A stretch of DNA of 64,000 nt from Helichrysum umbraculigerum (taxonomy: Eukaryota; Streptophyta; Magnoliopsida; Asterales; Asteraceae). The stretch covers positions 261,832,250-261,896,249 of the forward strand of contig CATIUR010000001.1 in NCBI GenBank assembly GCA_949592205.1, written 5' to 3'. The notes under the pieces were generated by a model, which was given only the letters and a program-made list of their open reading frames with translations, was not told where the DNA came from and did not search any database. Shown in pieces: positions 1-11,991 of the stretch; position 1 is the stretch's first letter, and the number at the start of each line of letters is the position of its first letter. A program made the translations under genes and the position numbers.

Positions 1-333
1 TATAACTAGGATCCATACCCCAATAGATATACGAGACGCGTTTCCGTCACACTTCTAGAGACTATGGCTATGATACCATATGTAATGTTCCTCTAAGCCG
101 AAAGCATGGCTCACCGGATACCTTCAGGTCTCAATTAAAAGCCATGGTGGAAGGTATTAGTTAGCCACAACTTTAGACTTATAATGGACTCAAACTTTCT
201 ATCCATACCGATGTGCGACGGGTTGTTACAAACTCCCCCACTTAGAATCCTGACGTCCTCGTCAGGCATAAACATAACCAATAACCAGGATCTATATCCG
301 AGGAGATGCACGAGCCGCGTTGTCATTACACGC
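1..333 (-). repeat. TRIM-like tandem array, left part
   Basis: This is the left remainder of the ~280-bp tandem array that resumes at 23694. It holds the end of one unit and one whole unit. Positions 1-333 match 25586-25917 closely, so they are the seventh and eighth monomers of the preceding higher-order repeat. The miniature LTR is at 81-230, starting TGTAA and ending GTTACA on the plus strand. On the minus strand it is followed by a primer-binding-site-like TGGTATCA-type sequence (mutated here). A C-rich stretch at 231-241 is the complement of a polypurine tract. The large retroelement at 334 interrupts the array. Confidence 0.8.
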
Positions 334-2752
334 TGTCACACCCCGCTAAAGCGGAAACATGAGGTGTAACAGTACCGGATAACAATGCACAAGATATAGA
401 AGTAACACCATACATAATTTAGCAAAAGTATTACAAGTTACCACAAGTTCAAAACATAGTTCCAAAGGTGATTACAACAAGTTCATAAAAGTTTCCAAAA
501 GATAGTCATAATCCAAATTAAAGCAAACGCATGTGAGAATGCATCCATGCAAAAGTACTCCTAGAGTGCACCTTACTGTCGTGCTCCTGAAAAGCATGAT
601 AAAACAAAAGGGTCAACTATTGTCATAGTTGGTGAGTTCACAGGTTTAATGTTACAACAAATGAGTTAAAAACTTTGTTCATAAATGACATGGATAAAGG
701 AAAAGATTGGTTGTAATAGTTGCGAATATGAAAGGTAATATACAAGCGTGTTAATGCAATTGAGGCCACTACTAAACCGATTCAACCGACACATGTCCCA
801 AGCTCCATGTTCTATTGGTAACATGAGTAAAGGTGATACTATGCACCCACGTTGCAGTGTGAGTGAGGAGTGGTTTTCCCCTTAATAGCGCTATCCATAA
901 ATATCAACGGCTCGTCTGGCTCTCGGACGAGTTAATAAGTAGTGTAAAAGGTATTTCCGGGGACTTTAGCACGATATTACTCAAGCATAACAATAGTATA
1001 TACCAATTCGCATAAATAGTATAGCAAAAGTTCAACAAGTTCGTTTAGAGTACAACCAATGTAATTTAGAGTTTAAGATCATGCATTTCAGCCCAAAATA
1101 GTAAATAAGTAAAAAGGGGTTGTGAAAACTCACAATTGAGCGTAAGAGAAAACGATGGATGAAACGCGCGTGCTTGTCGGGTATGACTCCTATCCAAGTC
1201 CTATGAACACGAGTTTTCTAATTAGTACTTTGGTAAATTAGGTTTGATAGGATTTCTTAGCTAATTATTTAGATTACAAAGTGCCAAAATGGTTTGTTTG
1301 CTTTGAAGTTTGTTAATGTCCGATTATCGCGTTTGTGTACAATAATGAATACACAAGTATATAATGTCTCGCAATTGTTTGTGTCCAAATTTAATAGTGT
1401 TTTGAGTGTTTGAACTTTGGTTCCACACAATTAATGATTAACAACACAAAAATCGATTAATACATCATAAGACACCCAAAACCTTTTTGTTACCATTCCT
1501 TCCAAAGATAGAAAGTTTGACGTTTTCGAAACCGAAGCCCATTTTTCGTTGACTCGGTCAAACCCTCTCGGTTTGACCCGAGAATTTTACTCAATCGTTA
1601 GACATGTTTATAAGTCATAAAAACTTAGTCTTTTCCTAATTTGCAAGTCCATAAGTGTCGGTTTTTAACTTTTACCAAAAATCAGTCCATATTCTTATTT
1701 CCAGAAACTTAGACCTGCTTGTTGAATTTATTAAAAATACTTATGTTACGAAATGAAATAAGGAAAAAATCACAGATGTTATTCAATGTATTATCTATTT
1801 TCTGTAATTTTTCCAAGACTAATAGAGGAGTCCAAGTATTTTTAACATTTTCTTCTATCTTCTGAGGTCAAGTATGAACACATGCATGCAATCATTACAC
1901 TTGAGCAATATCTATAAGGAATCAGTAAAAGTGATCTTCACAAAAGTTGTAGCCAATGAAATTTATAAACTTTTGGCATTGGTTTCAAGTTATTTGGAGG
2001 TGTGAAGCTCCAGTTATGATTAAAACACTAAGAGAAAATTTTCTGACTTTTTCTAACAGCTTGTATATCTTTTCTCACAAAATTTATTAAAAATACCAAA
2101 CAAAATCAGAAAAATATGAGGCTTATGGGGGTTAGAAAGATTACTTCCAGTACTTGATTTTAGACTATAAAAACGTCCAATTTCATTTATAAATGAGTGA
2201 GTTATGACCTTGTACATTTCATATAACAGAATCTGGATAGAAACATTCAAGTCCATGGTGGGTGTTTGGTGTTTAAATAAGAATACCACCATGAAACAAA
2301 ATGAACTTTTGATCTTTTGACCTATAAATCCATGATCTAACACATGCATGGTGTAGAAATACATCCATGATGTGTTAGAGATGATTGTTAACAAATAAAC
2401 AAGATTTTTACATAAAATGAACAAGATCTAACAAGATTACAAGCAACTATTTGATTTTTCACTTGATTTTCGGTTTGATCATTGGTTACTCTTTATTTTA
2501 ACACATAAGAATGTGAAAGGAGAAAACCTACAAACATCAAGCTTTGCATGAGGATTTTAGCCATGGAAAAGGTATAAAATTCGAATTTTATGAAGAAATA
2601 AACAAGAAATATGTAAGATTATTAAGGGTAGATGATGTAGTTACCTTTATGTTCTTGTTTAAGCTTCTTAACACATTCGAAATCCTTGATTTGAGGTGTT
2701 TGAAGACTGATTTTTGAGAGGAGAAAGAAGAGAAAGTGTGTGTTTTCTTGAG

Positions 2753-2799
<47 letters not shown>

Positions 2800-3571
2800 T
2801 TGTGTGTGTTTTTAGGAGAGTATATGAGTGAAATGATGAAAATGCATAGGGATTAAGGGGGGTCCGGTTTTTCGGCATTTAAGAGTCATTTTTCCTTTTA
2901 TTTTTTTGATAAATATCAAGCTTGAAGGTTAAATTAAGTTTGTATTAAAGGTGTGTAAGTAATTTGTATGATATAAGGTTTATTTGGTGGTGTTTGTGGT
3001 TATTATTTGATAAATAAGAATTGAACTCTAAAATTAAGAATGATACTTCTAATTATGATTTAATCACGTTAAAGATTAATTATACATTATATTTGATCAA
3101 ATGTTACTAGTTAAATACTTAATTGATTTAACCAATGAATTACGAAATTTCTATAAATCCTGATTTTGTAATTTGAAAGATATATTTGTGACAAGTATGG
3201 ATTTAGATTTTATATTTATAAATTCTTGAATTAAATTGATAGACATTTAATTTGTATAAGTTTGATGTTCACAAATTATTTATCAGATTAAGCTTACATC
3301 GTCGGTTCACAGGAATTTCGGTTTTGTGAATCGTTAAGGATTTTATGAAAGCATAAAGATGTATATTTTTCATTGTTTAATTTGGAACTTAGTAACCTAA
3401 TTTAGCATGTCAAAAGAACTTATGGTTCACTAAGCAATCACTACGTCGTTCTATGGCTTAGTAAGCCTACGAAGTCATAACCTACGAATTTCACTCGGAT
3501 TTAAGGAATGCTGTAAATGAAATTTGAGATTCAAGTGCGGTAATGACCTGAGATTTTTGACGGTTGTCACA
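334..3571 (-). repeat. 3' LTR of the large chromovirus
   Basis: The LTR is 3238 bp with TGTCACA at one end and TGTCACA at the other on the plus strand, so both strands show TG...CA termini. It matches 20459-23693 nearly base for base, with only scattered substitutions and a length change in a (GA)n tract (about 40 bp at 2758-2797, shorter in the other LTR). A short hairpin CCGCT-AA-AGCGG lies just inside the terminus at 343-354. I see no credible reading frame in it; the longer open stretches are shared by both LTRs and contain simple repeats. Confidence 0.85.
2758..2797. repeat. (GA)n microsatellite in the LTR
   Basis: This is a pure AG run of about 40 bp inside the 3' LTR. The sister LTR has about 30 bp at 22881-22910, so the tract has changed length since or during insertion. 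Confidence 0.9.
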
Positions 3572-6111
3572 TTATCCCACCGTTGAAATGAATTTCGTCC
3601 CGAAATTCAACTGGTCCTATTGGGTGACATAGCACTCGATAATAGGTGTGGGTACATTCTTCTCATTAAATCTTCCTGCTCCTATGTGAAGTCAGGTCCA
3701 TGTTTAGAATTTCAGTGGGCTTTAACTAAGGGAATGTTGTCACATCTCAATTGTTTGGTACCTCTATTAAGGATTTTTGCGGGTGCTTCACTAAAAGAAA
3801 GTAATCGATCATCGATTCGAATCTCTTCTAAGGGCAAGATCTGAGAGTTGTCAACTAGACACTTCTTCAGGTTTGAGACATGAAATATGCCATGAATGCC
3901 ACCCAACTCTTTGGGCAATTCTAGTTTGTAAGCCACCGGGCCTATTTGTTTCAAGATTTTGTATGGTTCAATATAGCGTGGGCTTAGCTTGCCTTTCTTG
4001 CCAAAGCGTACATGTCCTTTCCAAGGTGATACTCTCAGGAATACTCTATCACCCATTCGGAATCCCATTCGGAATTCTAGTGGCTTTCCGCGATTGTCAG
4101 CGTAGCTTTTAGGTCTACTTTGGGTCGCCTTAAGTCGTTCTCTTATGGTTGTGATTTTGTCCACAGCTTTCTGAATGATGTCTGGCCTTGTCAAGTGCTT
4201 CTCACTGACTTTGTGCCAACACAACGGTGATTGGAATTTTTGTCCACACAAGGCCTCAAATGGTGCACACTTGATGCTAGTGTTGTAACTGTTGTTGTAA
4301 GAGAATTCTATCAGGGGTAAGTGTACATATCTACTTCCTCCGCAGTCTAGTACACAGACTCATAGCATAACTTGTAAGGTTTGAATTGTTCGCTCACTTT
4401 GCTCGCCTGTTTGAGGGTGATAAGCCGTACTCATGTTTAGTTGGGTACTCAACGCCTTCTGCATTGATAGCCAAACCGTGTTGTAAAACGACTATCTCTA
4501 TCTGAGATAATTGAAATGGGCACTCCGTGGTGCGACACAATTTCTGCAATATAGATTTGAGCAAGTCCCTCCATTTTGTACTCCTATTGGATAGATAGAA
4601 ATGCGCGGATTTAGTCAGTCGGTTGACAAGAACCCAAATGGATTCGTGACCTTTGGAAGTTCAAGGTGACTTAGTGACGAAGTCCATTGTTACATGTTCT
4701 CATTTCCATTGGGGTATTTCAGGTTGTTGTAATAACCCAGACGGCTTTTGGTGCTTCATTTCGCAATCGTAGTCTTTAAGTAACTCCATCCACCTTCTTT
4801 GCCTCATGTTGAGCATCTTCTGCTCGAGTACGTGATGGAGGTCCTTATGATTGGTATCTGGTACTCTATAGATAATGTCTCCATATCTTAAGTGCAAAGA
4901 CTACTGTTCCTAGTTCCAAGTCATGCATAGTATAGTTCACCTCATTTTTCTTAAGCTTCCTGAAATTATTCATGATCACTTTATTCTTCTGCATTAAAAT
5001 GCAACCCTATCCCTAGTGTGACGCATCGCAATATACCACAATTTGTTCTTTCAGGCAATGATAGGATTGGTGCATTACACAGTCTCTCGTTCAGTGTTTG
5101 GGATGCCTTCTCCTGTTAAATAACACAAACGAATTCCTTCATCTTTTGGGTCAGTTCTGTCAAGGACTTGGCGATCCTTGAGAAATTTTCTATGGACCTT
5201 CTGTTGTATCCATCCAATCCTAGAAATTGATGAAATTCTGTAGGAGTTTTTTCGGGACTTCCCATTTCTCAATCGTCTCGATTTTAGATGGATCCACATG
5301 GATCCCTTCTATGTTCACTATATGACCAAGGAAGTGTACTTCTCTATTCCAAAACTCTCACATAGAGAATTTGGAGTACAACTTCTCTTCCATGAGTGGT
5401 TGCAACACTTGTCCTAAATGCTGCTCGTGATTCTCTTTACTACGCGAGTAGATTAGTATGTCATCGATAAAATCACAAAAATTATCCCAGTATGCTCCGC
5501 AGACTCTGTTCATTAAGTTCATGAATTTCGCAGGAGCATTGGTTAGGCCGAAGGGCATAAGCTTAAACTCGTAATGCCCATATCGTGTTTGGAACACTGT
5601 TTTAGGTATATCTTATTTGTGAATTCGTAATTGGTGATAACCTGACCGTAGGTCGAGTTTGGAGAAGTAGAAGGTGCCTTGCAGCTGATCGAATAGATCG
5701 TCGATTCGAAATTCAACTTGCTTATGCGGGGGCAATCCTGGTAGATCATCTGGAAATACTTTGGGGTAGTTGCATACCACCGGGACATCTTGTATGTGTC
5801 TTTTCTTTGGCTTTGTCACGCTATCTTTTTCATGGATGACACTATCTTCTGATTTCTTTCAGGTCCTTCTCCACGTACTAATAGTATCTCATTCATTCGA
5901 ATGGGTACTCGTAAAATCTTTTCATGACAACTTATGTCTACATGATTTTCGGCTAACCAGTCCATGCCGACTACTACATCAAAACTTCCTATTTTCATTG
6001 GAATAAGGTCTATACTGAAGGATTCACCTTCCAGTTCTAGTACGCAGTTGCGTATTATTTCACTAACAATCAGTTTGTAACCACTAGCGAGTTCTACCGC
6101 ATATGGAGGTC
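3572..6111 (-). pseudogene. decayed pol of the large chromovirus (integrase, RNase H, RT, part of protease)
   Basis: Read right to left, recognisable blocks appear in pol order. They are a protease tail (about 5998-5816, with VVGMDWLAENH), reverse transcriptase (5819-5358, with SKLDLRSGYHQL, FGLTNAPA and DDILIYSR), an RNase H tail (around 4897-4760), integrase pieces, and the integrase C-terminus with a GPY/F-like module and a chromodomain-like tail (4251-3712, with GDRVFLRVSPWKG and FHVSNLKKCL). Many frameshifts and stops separate them. Two stops near 3700 look like TGG changed to TGA or TAG. The catalytic FIDD context of RT is preserved, but no frame spans a whole domain. The tail motif TTTCGGGACGAAATTC lies at about 3590-3606. 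The block is cut at 6111 by the nested element and continues at 18541. Confidence 0.85.
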
Positions 6112-6492
6112 TGATAACACGTAAAAAGTCATGTTTTTACGTACGTTATCTTCCACATTTTAGGCACAAAGTTAACTAAAACACACTTAAAAGGACATTA
6201 TTCATAAAGTTTTGTTAACTAAGTCAAAACGGAGTCGATGTTTGTAAAATCACTGAAAATGGCATGAAAAATGTAAGAAACAGGGCAAAACTGCTTCACC
6301 GTACCTCCGTTCATTCATTTTAATGCATCTTGAGCTACACTCCGAGTTAGGACCTCTAACTTATGTCATTTTCTTCGTTAGGAAATTACGAAACCGTGAG
6401 CGTGAGAATCACTCAAAACGGATAAACGACGAAGAAGTTACGCCCGAACGAAGGAACGAAGAACCGAGGAATCAGGATACGGGAGAACTAGA

Positions 6493-6625
6493 CCGTATAC
6501 GGCCAAACTAGACCGTATACGGCCTAGCACAGACCGTATACGGCCTAGCTAGACCGTATACGGCCTAGCACAGCCGTATACGGCCTGTGTTCTCCCGTAT
6601 TCACCCTATGCTCTCCCGTATACGG
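6493..6625 (+). promoter_or_regulatory. six CCGTATACGG palindromes upstream of the LTR TATA box
   Basis: Perfect 10-bp palindromes CCGTATACGG occur at 6493, 6513, 6534, 6554, 6574 and 6616, mostly 20-21 bp apart and separated by CTAG-containing spacers. They lie 140-270 bp upstream of the TATA box, with further half sites (CCGTAT, ATACGG) up to 6750. The regular two-turn spacing and dyad symmetry suit a multimeric binding site for a dimeric regulator. The 3' LTR keeps the array, with one site changed to CCATATACGG. Confidence 0.6.
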
Positions 6626-6761
6626 TCCAGTTCAACCGTATTTGCCCTAGCTCAACCGTATCGTGCGTTTGGTCAATAAAAATCAGACTTTTATTCGGGT
6701 TTGCGATACGGTTGTGCATTTGAAGGTTTGGATACGGTCTACGGATACGGTTGTGCGTTGC

Positions 6762-6770
6762 CTATATAAT
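6762..6770 (+). promoter_or_regulatory. TATA box of the Athila-like LTR
   Basis: CTATATAAT is followed about 30-70 bp downstream by pyrimidine-rich leader sequence. The same motif is at 16699-16707 in the 3' LTR. It is the best core-promoter candidate in the LTR and would place the U3/R boundary near 6800. Confidence 0.65.
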
Positions 6771-8599
6771 GAAGCCTCATTTCCACATTTTCAAAAAAAC
6801 TTCATCCATCCAACACTCTCATACTTCAATTCTCTTCATTTTCTTTACGTTTTTATAGTTTTACTCTCTCTCTAGGTTAGTTTATAGATAGTTTCTCTCT
6901 CTAGAGTTTTCTCTCTCTAGAGAGAGAGATAGTTAGTTGGTTAGCAGTAGAGAGAGAAGGAAGCTGGTATTGTAATCACGGTGTAATAAGAGCATTCTTG
7001 GTGCAACACTCTGCCTTTCTTTTTAGCTGTTACGCTGCTCAATTTACTGGTGATATCTATCTTTTCATACTTATACTATGTCTGAATTATTTCTGCCTGC
7101 TTGTATGATGTATGTTACTGTTATTGCCATGCTTATTGAGTAGTGTGCTGTTGCGGTTGTTGAAATGTAGATAATTAGACGTAGGGATGATGCTGAATTA
7201 ATCTTTAAAACTATATAATTGGGAATTGTTATTTTTGTTATGTCTAAAACTTATCATGCATCTAGACTTAGTTACGGATCACCCTTTCCAGTCCTTCGCG
7301 TGACTGCTACTTTAGGCTTAGAACTTGATCACCTCTAGGTACAGTAGGAAGTTATCTGTGTTATAGTACGAAGCCGTGTCTGTCACTGTAATTCGGCTGA
7401 AGTACTGAGTATAGCTTTGGAAACACCACTGGTGGAGTACAACGTGGAAGCTCCAGAAATAGCCGTATGTGCCAACACTGTGGATTACCTAGAGACCCTA
7501 GAATATGGCCTAGGAACCAATATAACTGTGGAAATGTTACAGTACACCGTCTGTCCACCCCTGGAACTGAAGCTATGGAAACATTTCGACATAGTACACC
7601 GTACCTGTACCTAGGGATAAAAGCTGCAACATATTCCTGGTTACGTGGATCTGTGGAACTGTTTAAGTGTAGTACATCGTGAACGGTGCCTAGTGTGGTA
7701 CGCTGTGGAATGAGTATGCATTGTACACCGCTAGTGTTCCTAGGGCTGAATGACTGATTGCAAAGGAGAGTCTAGATCATGACAGAAGTAATTGAACTAA
7801 TCAAACGTAAGGAATGAGTCTGTGATGAAAGTCAAGCCCAGCAGTGGTTCAGAGTTCTTAAAACCCCTAGACTCTACAAAACTGATAGTTTAGAATAACA
7901 AAGTAATGATCTGAACATGTTTAGGAGATGGCATTTACATTTAGGTGTTAAGAACGGTCAGAATAACCCAATGGGCAGTCTGTTACCATATTCCTGCACC
8001 CTTCAAGGGTCACTGGTCCAAAAGACAGTGTGGGGGGTTGAGCAGCCTGTTTTGATCAGAATCACGATAGCCTAGGTGCTAAGTGACATACGGATTCTGG
8101 TAATTAACTAGAATAAGTAGGGACCTAGTGTTTACACCCATAATGCATTTGTCTATTAACTGAAAATGTCCCCAATTATCTTTATAATAAGCATCATCCC
8201 GACAACCGATTATCGAAGTTTCAACTGCCGCAATTCTCTATCTGTCTACCTAGCTACCGATTCTCCTCTATCTTTTATTTTACTGCACGTAGTTAATTAA
8301 TTAAATTAGAAAACTAAAACACCAAAAACCTACCTACTTGCACAAAACCATCCTAAAAGTGAACCCTATCTTTGGCATCGCTTCGTTTCAATTCGCTCCG
8401 ATTTAACAACGACCTCGAGTTATACTTGCTGCTTACTCACCCTGTGTAGTAGGTAGTATTTATAAGTTGAGCCCCAGCTCTTTATAAATTTAAAACCCAC
8501 TGATCCAGCCAAGCGGTGGTTAAGTCCTGCTGACGACAAGGACGGTTCATTCCCAAGGTGAGCTAAAGAGACCCGACCGTTGGGCTGGCATCAAGTTTT

Positions 8600-8620
8600 T
8601 GGCGCCGCTGCCGGGGATCG
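8600..8620 (+). other. primer-binding site, tRNA-Asp type
   Basis: Six bases after the 5' LTR end, the sequence beginning TGGCGCCGCTGCCGGGG is complementary to the 3' acceptor and T-arm of plant tRNA-Asp apart from one position (CGCTG against the usual CGTTG). This PBS is characteristic of the Athila/Tat side of Ty3/gypsy elements, unlike the initiator-Met PBS of the chromoviruses around it. Confidence 0.8.
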
Positions 8621-8828
8621 TAGAGCGTTACGATTCTGAAGTCGCCTTAGATAGAATAAGCCTTTAGGAGAACCTTTTCGTATAGGTTGTCTTCAACTTA
8701 TCCGAAAGTTACTTTCTTTAGAATAAATTAGCTTAATTTAGAATAAAATAAAAAATTCAAAAATATCTTTCTACGATTCGCCGCCTTCCTATCCCATTTC
8801 TCCATTCGCCAGCAAAACGACTAAAGAA

Positions 8829-9632
8829 ATGACGACTATGGACGATGCTGAGTTCTTCAACCACTTGGAACAAGAGTTGAAATCCGACTTTCACTCATCA
8901 CCGGAAGAAGCCTCCGCTGGACCAGACGACGATTCTAGAACCTTAGGGAAACTCTTAGATCTTGACTTAGGAACCCATAAATCTCAACAGAAGATCTCAA
9001 CTTCTGCTTCTAGCATTCCAAGCTATCAGGTTTTGCCTGCGCCTGAGATTAAACATTCCTTAGAAAATATCCATAGATTCCCTGATTTTGTCGATAATGT
9101 TCACGGAAACCCTCAACCCTTTCATTCCTCATCCAAAGAAGAACGAATCCCCATAAGGAATGAGGATATTCATGAATACCTTCCAAAATCACCAATTTTT
9201 GTAAACCTCGTACCGGAACCTTCGTACACCATTTATCGTGTTGTAGATAAGGAAATACCGAAAGATTCAGATGGTGATGAAATCCGATACGTTGGGTACT
9301 CTTTTGATCTTGAGAAAAGGTTGGATGTATGCAAAACGTTTGCCTTACACTTAAATATGTCTGATTTTCCTTACTCAGTCGAGCAAAGAGGAACCATCTT
9401 AAGGATTAATATACTCGTAGGTATTCTCCACTGTCTTCCAACCCAAAAGGAAGATGGTATCTTCACACGATATCGAGAGCAAGAGCGAAAGCTTTTATCA
9501 GAAATGGATCACCTCATGGATCTATTTGCTTGCACCGATTATCAACCGATTTCTCAAACCATGATTAATCGTTATGTTGCAGCTATGATAAAAGAGCTTG
9601 AGCTATTAACTTCTAAAGATCCCGCGATATGA
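8829..9632 (+). CDS. ORF1 of the Athila-like element, unassigned (gag position)
   Basis: This is a 267-aa frame starting at the first ATG after the leader, in the position where gag is expected. I do not recognise a gag domain and there is no CCHC zinc knuckle. The N-terminal ~140 residues are acidic and serine-rich and look disordered. The C-terminal half (from about residue 150) is predicted helical and contains a segment with FPYSVEQRGTILR. A matching segment, FPFTVSQRSLILD, occurs in the next ORF, which implies a duplicated domain. The stop codon overlaps the next start as ATGA (9629-9632). The frame is free of stops despite the absence of pol, so coding constraint may have acted on it. 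It could be a diverged gag or a captured gene. Confidence 0.6.
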   Translation: MTTMDDAEFFNHLEQELKSDFHSSPEEASAGPDDDSRTLGKLLDLDLGTHKSQQKISTSASSIPSYQVLPAPEIKHSLENIHRFPDFVDNVHGNPQPFHSSSKEERIPIRNEDIHEYLPKSPIFVNLVPEPSYTIYRVVDKEIPKDSDGDEIRYVGYSFDLEKRLDVCKTFALHLNMSDFPYSVEQRGTILRINILVGILHCLPTQKEDGIFTRYREQERKLLSEMDHLMDLFACTDYQPISQTMINRYVAAMIKELELLTSKDPAI

Positions 9633-10174
9633 TCACTCTCGTCATTTTTGGAAAAATTCCATTTTTCGTAGATCCTGCCGCTTACATAATCGCCAAGTTG
9701 CAAGAAATATTTCCTGGAGCAGACGACAACAAGATAGAAGCCGCTTTCTTTGCTGAAAGAAAAGATATCCACGTTAAACTCGCTTCGTTGTTCGATCAAT
9801 CCAAATTCCCTTTCACCGTTTCTCAAAGATCTCTAATTTTGGATACTGCCATTGCAGTGCAAACTACATATGGTAATCCCGACTCAAAAGAGGAACTTAG
9901 GTTTCAGAGAATTTTAGGAAATCTTCTTCACGATCTTAATAATATAGACCGCGGTGTGCGAAAAGGAATTTCAAGTAAAAAGAAAGTTAGAAAGGAATTT
10001 AAAAAGTTTGTTAATAATCTGCTAGAATTAGGCCGGAAAGAACGTAGGATTCTTAGCGAATTCGAAAATTTCTCATCACACCCTACCGAGCTAGTTGATT
10101 ATGTCATTAACATTCTAAACTGTGATTTTATTCCTCGCTATACTTCAAGATTGCTTTCAAGCAATCCCCTTTAA
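9629..10174 (+). CDS. ORF2 of the Athila-like element, unassigned, related to ORF1
   Basis: This is a 181-aa frame whose ATG shares three bases with the end of ORF1 (ATGA). That arrangement fits stop-restart translation, or a -1 slip making an ORF1-ORF2 fusion. Residues about 45-115 parallel the C-terminal half of ORF1: a charged helix, then FPFTVSQRSLILD, then a long helix. The middle is basic (a lysine/arginine-rich patch near residues 120-140), which could bind nucleic acid. There is no zinc knuckle and no protease DTG/DSG. After its stop, AT-rich DNA runs for 1.8 kb. A one-base deletion that split a single ancestral ORF is the main alternative. Confidence 0.55.
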   Translation: MITLVIFGKIPFFVDPAAYIIAKLQEIFPGADDNKIEAAFFAERKDIHVKLASLFDQSKFPFTVSQRSLILDTAIAVQTTYGNPDSKEELRFQRILGNLLHDLNNIDRGVRKGISSKKKVRKEFKKFVNNLLELGRKERRILSEFENFSSHPTELVDYVINILNCDFIPRYTSRLLSSNPL

Positions 10175-11991
10175 ACTGTTTTGGAACAATAGTCGAGCTA
10201 CAGACTTAAACCAAGCGCTTTTTGGGAGGCAACCCAAATCTTTAATTAAGTCTTTAAAATAATTTTCTTAGGTTAAAAATATGTTAGTTTAATTATTAGT
10301 TTAATTTGTTTCTTAAGAAAAAGTCAAAAAGCTCTTAAAATCTTTGTCTCCGCAAAATCTGCGCAGTTTCTAAAAACGTGAAATTCTTAAATTCAAATAT
10401 TTTTATAAAGTTTTTAAATTGTTTGGGTTTTAAATGAGTCAAGATTTTAAACCAAAAATATCATTTGTTTTATTAATTAAGTAGTTTTTCATTTCCGTTT
10501 TAAATAAAACCAACATTTTTGTTGCACGCAGTTCACTACAGGAATTTTAGACTTTTTGTTAAAATCATTTGGCTTAAGTTTTGAATTGCCCAAAACATAC
10601 TTTAATCACATTTTAAATGGTCATTTACCTTAAATGAAAAAAAAGAGGGAGATAAAAAGATGGGGAATGAGTCAAACAAAGTCAAAACACACAAAAAATC
10701 ATTTTTTCTCCTCCTTCCCCCTCCTTGGCCGACGGTTTCACCACCCCCACACCAAATCCACCATTTTTCACCATTGTTGCTCAAATCAAGCCACATCTCT
10801 TCATATCTAGGTCATTTTTAGTTCATTTAACATCATTGCATCTTCATTAAGGTATGATCCAAGCTTTAACCACCAAAATTCTCTAACTTTGTTAACTTAG
10901 GGTTTCAAGTTAGTTTTTGAAGATTTGTGCTTTACATTGCGAAATTGAGCTTTGATTCTTGCTTAGTGATGATATAGGATGATGTAGGAACTAGCATTAC
11001 TAGTTAGATTGAAGTGATTTGATGTTTGACTTTTGAAAGTTGACTTTTCTTTGACTTTTATGGCTAGTTAGTCCACTTTGACCATTCGATGATTAAATTG
11101 CTTATGATAAGTTGTTTGTTGATTGATTAGTGCTTAATATGATTAGTATAGCTTATTCATTTGCTTCATTTGCGGTTAAATACGTGTTATGGTTAAGTTA
11201 GCAAATTAAAGTGAGCATGAAACGTTGACTTTTGATTAAACGTCTCCATTTTTGAAATAAAACTCTTGGTTAAATGATGTTTTGGCTTAAGTTGATGCCT
11301 TACTTTGATTTGCTAGTTCAAGTTAGTATTACTATGAATTGGGCAAATGACTAAAGGAAACCTTACTTTGGTAAAATTGACTTTAAAAAGTCAAAATGCT
11401 TAAATTTTAGTAATACTAGTAACCATTCTAGTTAAAGAGTCATGGTGGTGTTGTAAAATTGTATCTTTGAAAGCATTATGGCAAGTCTTGAATTAATGTT
11501 ACGCTTTCCTTAAAAACAACAAAAATCCTAAGGTAGCAAAAATGCCATGATCACTTTTAAAGATCCAATTTAACAATACGATTGTCAACTAAAGAAGCTT
11601 TGTTTGCATGATTTGGTTAAAAATGCTAAATACTTGCTCAAATAATCATGATAGTTAGTATGCGGTAATAGGTTATGCTTGCCATGATAAGGTAATTACA
11701 TGATTAAGACTTAAATCTATATCATACATGCTTATGATGGTTAAGTAGTCTTTTGACTTGTCTTCTAGAAATCATTAAAGACCTAATAGCCTATTATTGT
11801 AAACCAAAGTTTCTTGTGATGGTTGGAAGTTGAGTTTGGTGGTATTACTAGTTATTACAGGTTTTTGGGACTGCTCATTTTCTAAAGCCCACATTTCGAA
11901 TTTTCGTTAAAAATCTAAAATATGAACTATTCCATAAACTTGTGATTATTCTTGGTAATTCACTATGTTCTTGTTTTTCTCTTATTTACAG
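10175..11991 (+). other. non-coding interior, probable intron before ORF3
   Basis: This is 1.8 kb of AT-rich sequence without a credible frame on the plus strand. It ends with a pyrimidine-rich tract and TTTACAG immediately before the ATG of the next ORF, a good 3' splice site. A possible donor (AAG then GTATGA) is at about 10850. This resembles the spliced expression proposed for downstream env-position ORFs in plant Athila-type elements. Confidence 0.4.

Larger units (their letters stand above)
6112..8593 (+). repeat. 5' LTR of the Athila-like element
   Basis: The LTR is 2482 bp, starting TGATAACACG and ending TGGCATCA. It contains a cluster of CCGTATACGG palindromes (6493-6625), a TATA box (6762-6770), a CT/GA-rich stretch (about 6862-6960) just downstream of the presumed start, and a run of GTACACCG-like motifs (about 7430-7730). 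It differs from the 3' LTR by a small number of scattered substitutions and one-base indels. The short open frames inside (such as 7417-7614) occur in both LTRs and look like by-products. Confidence 0.9.
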
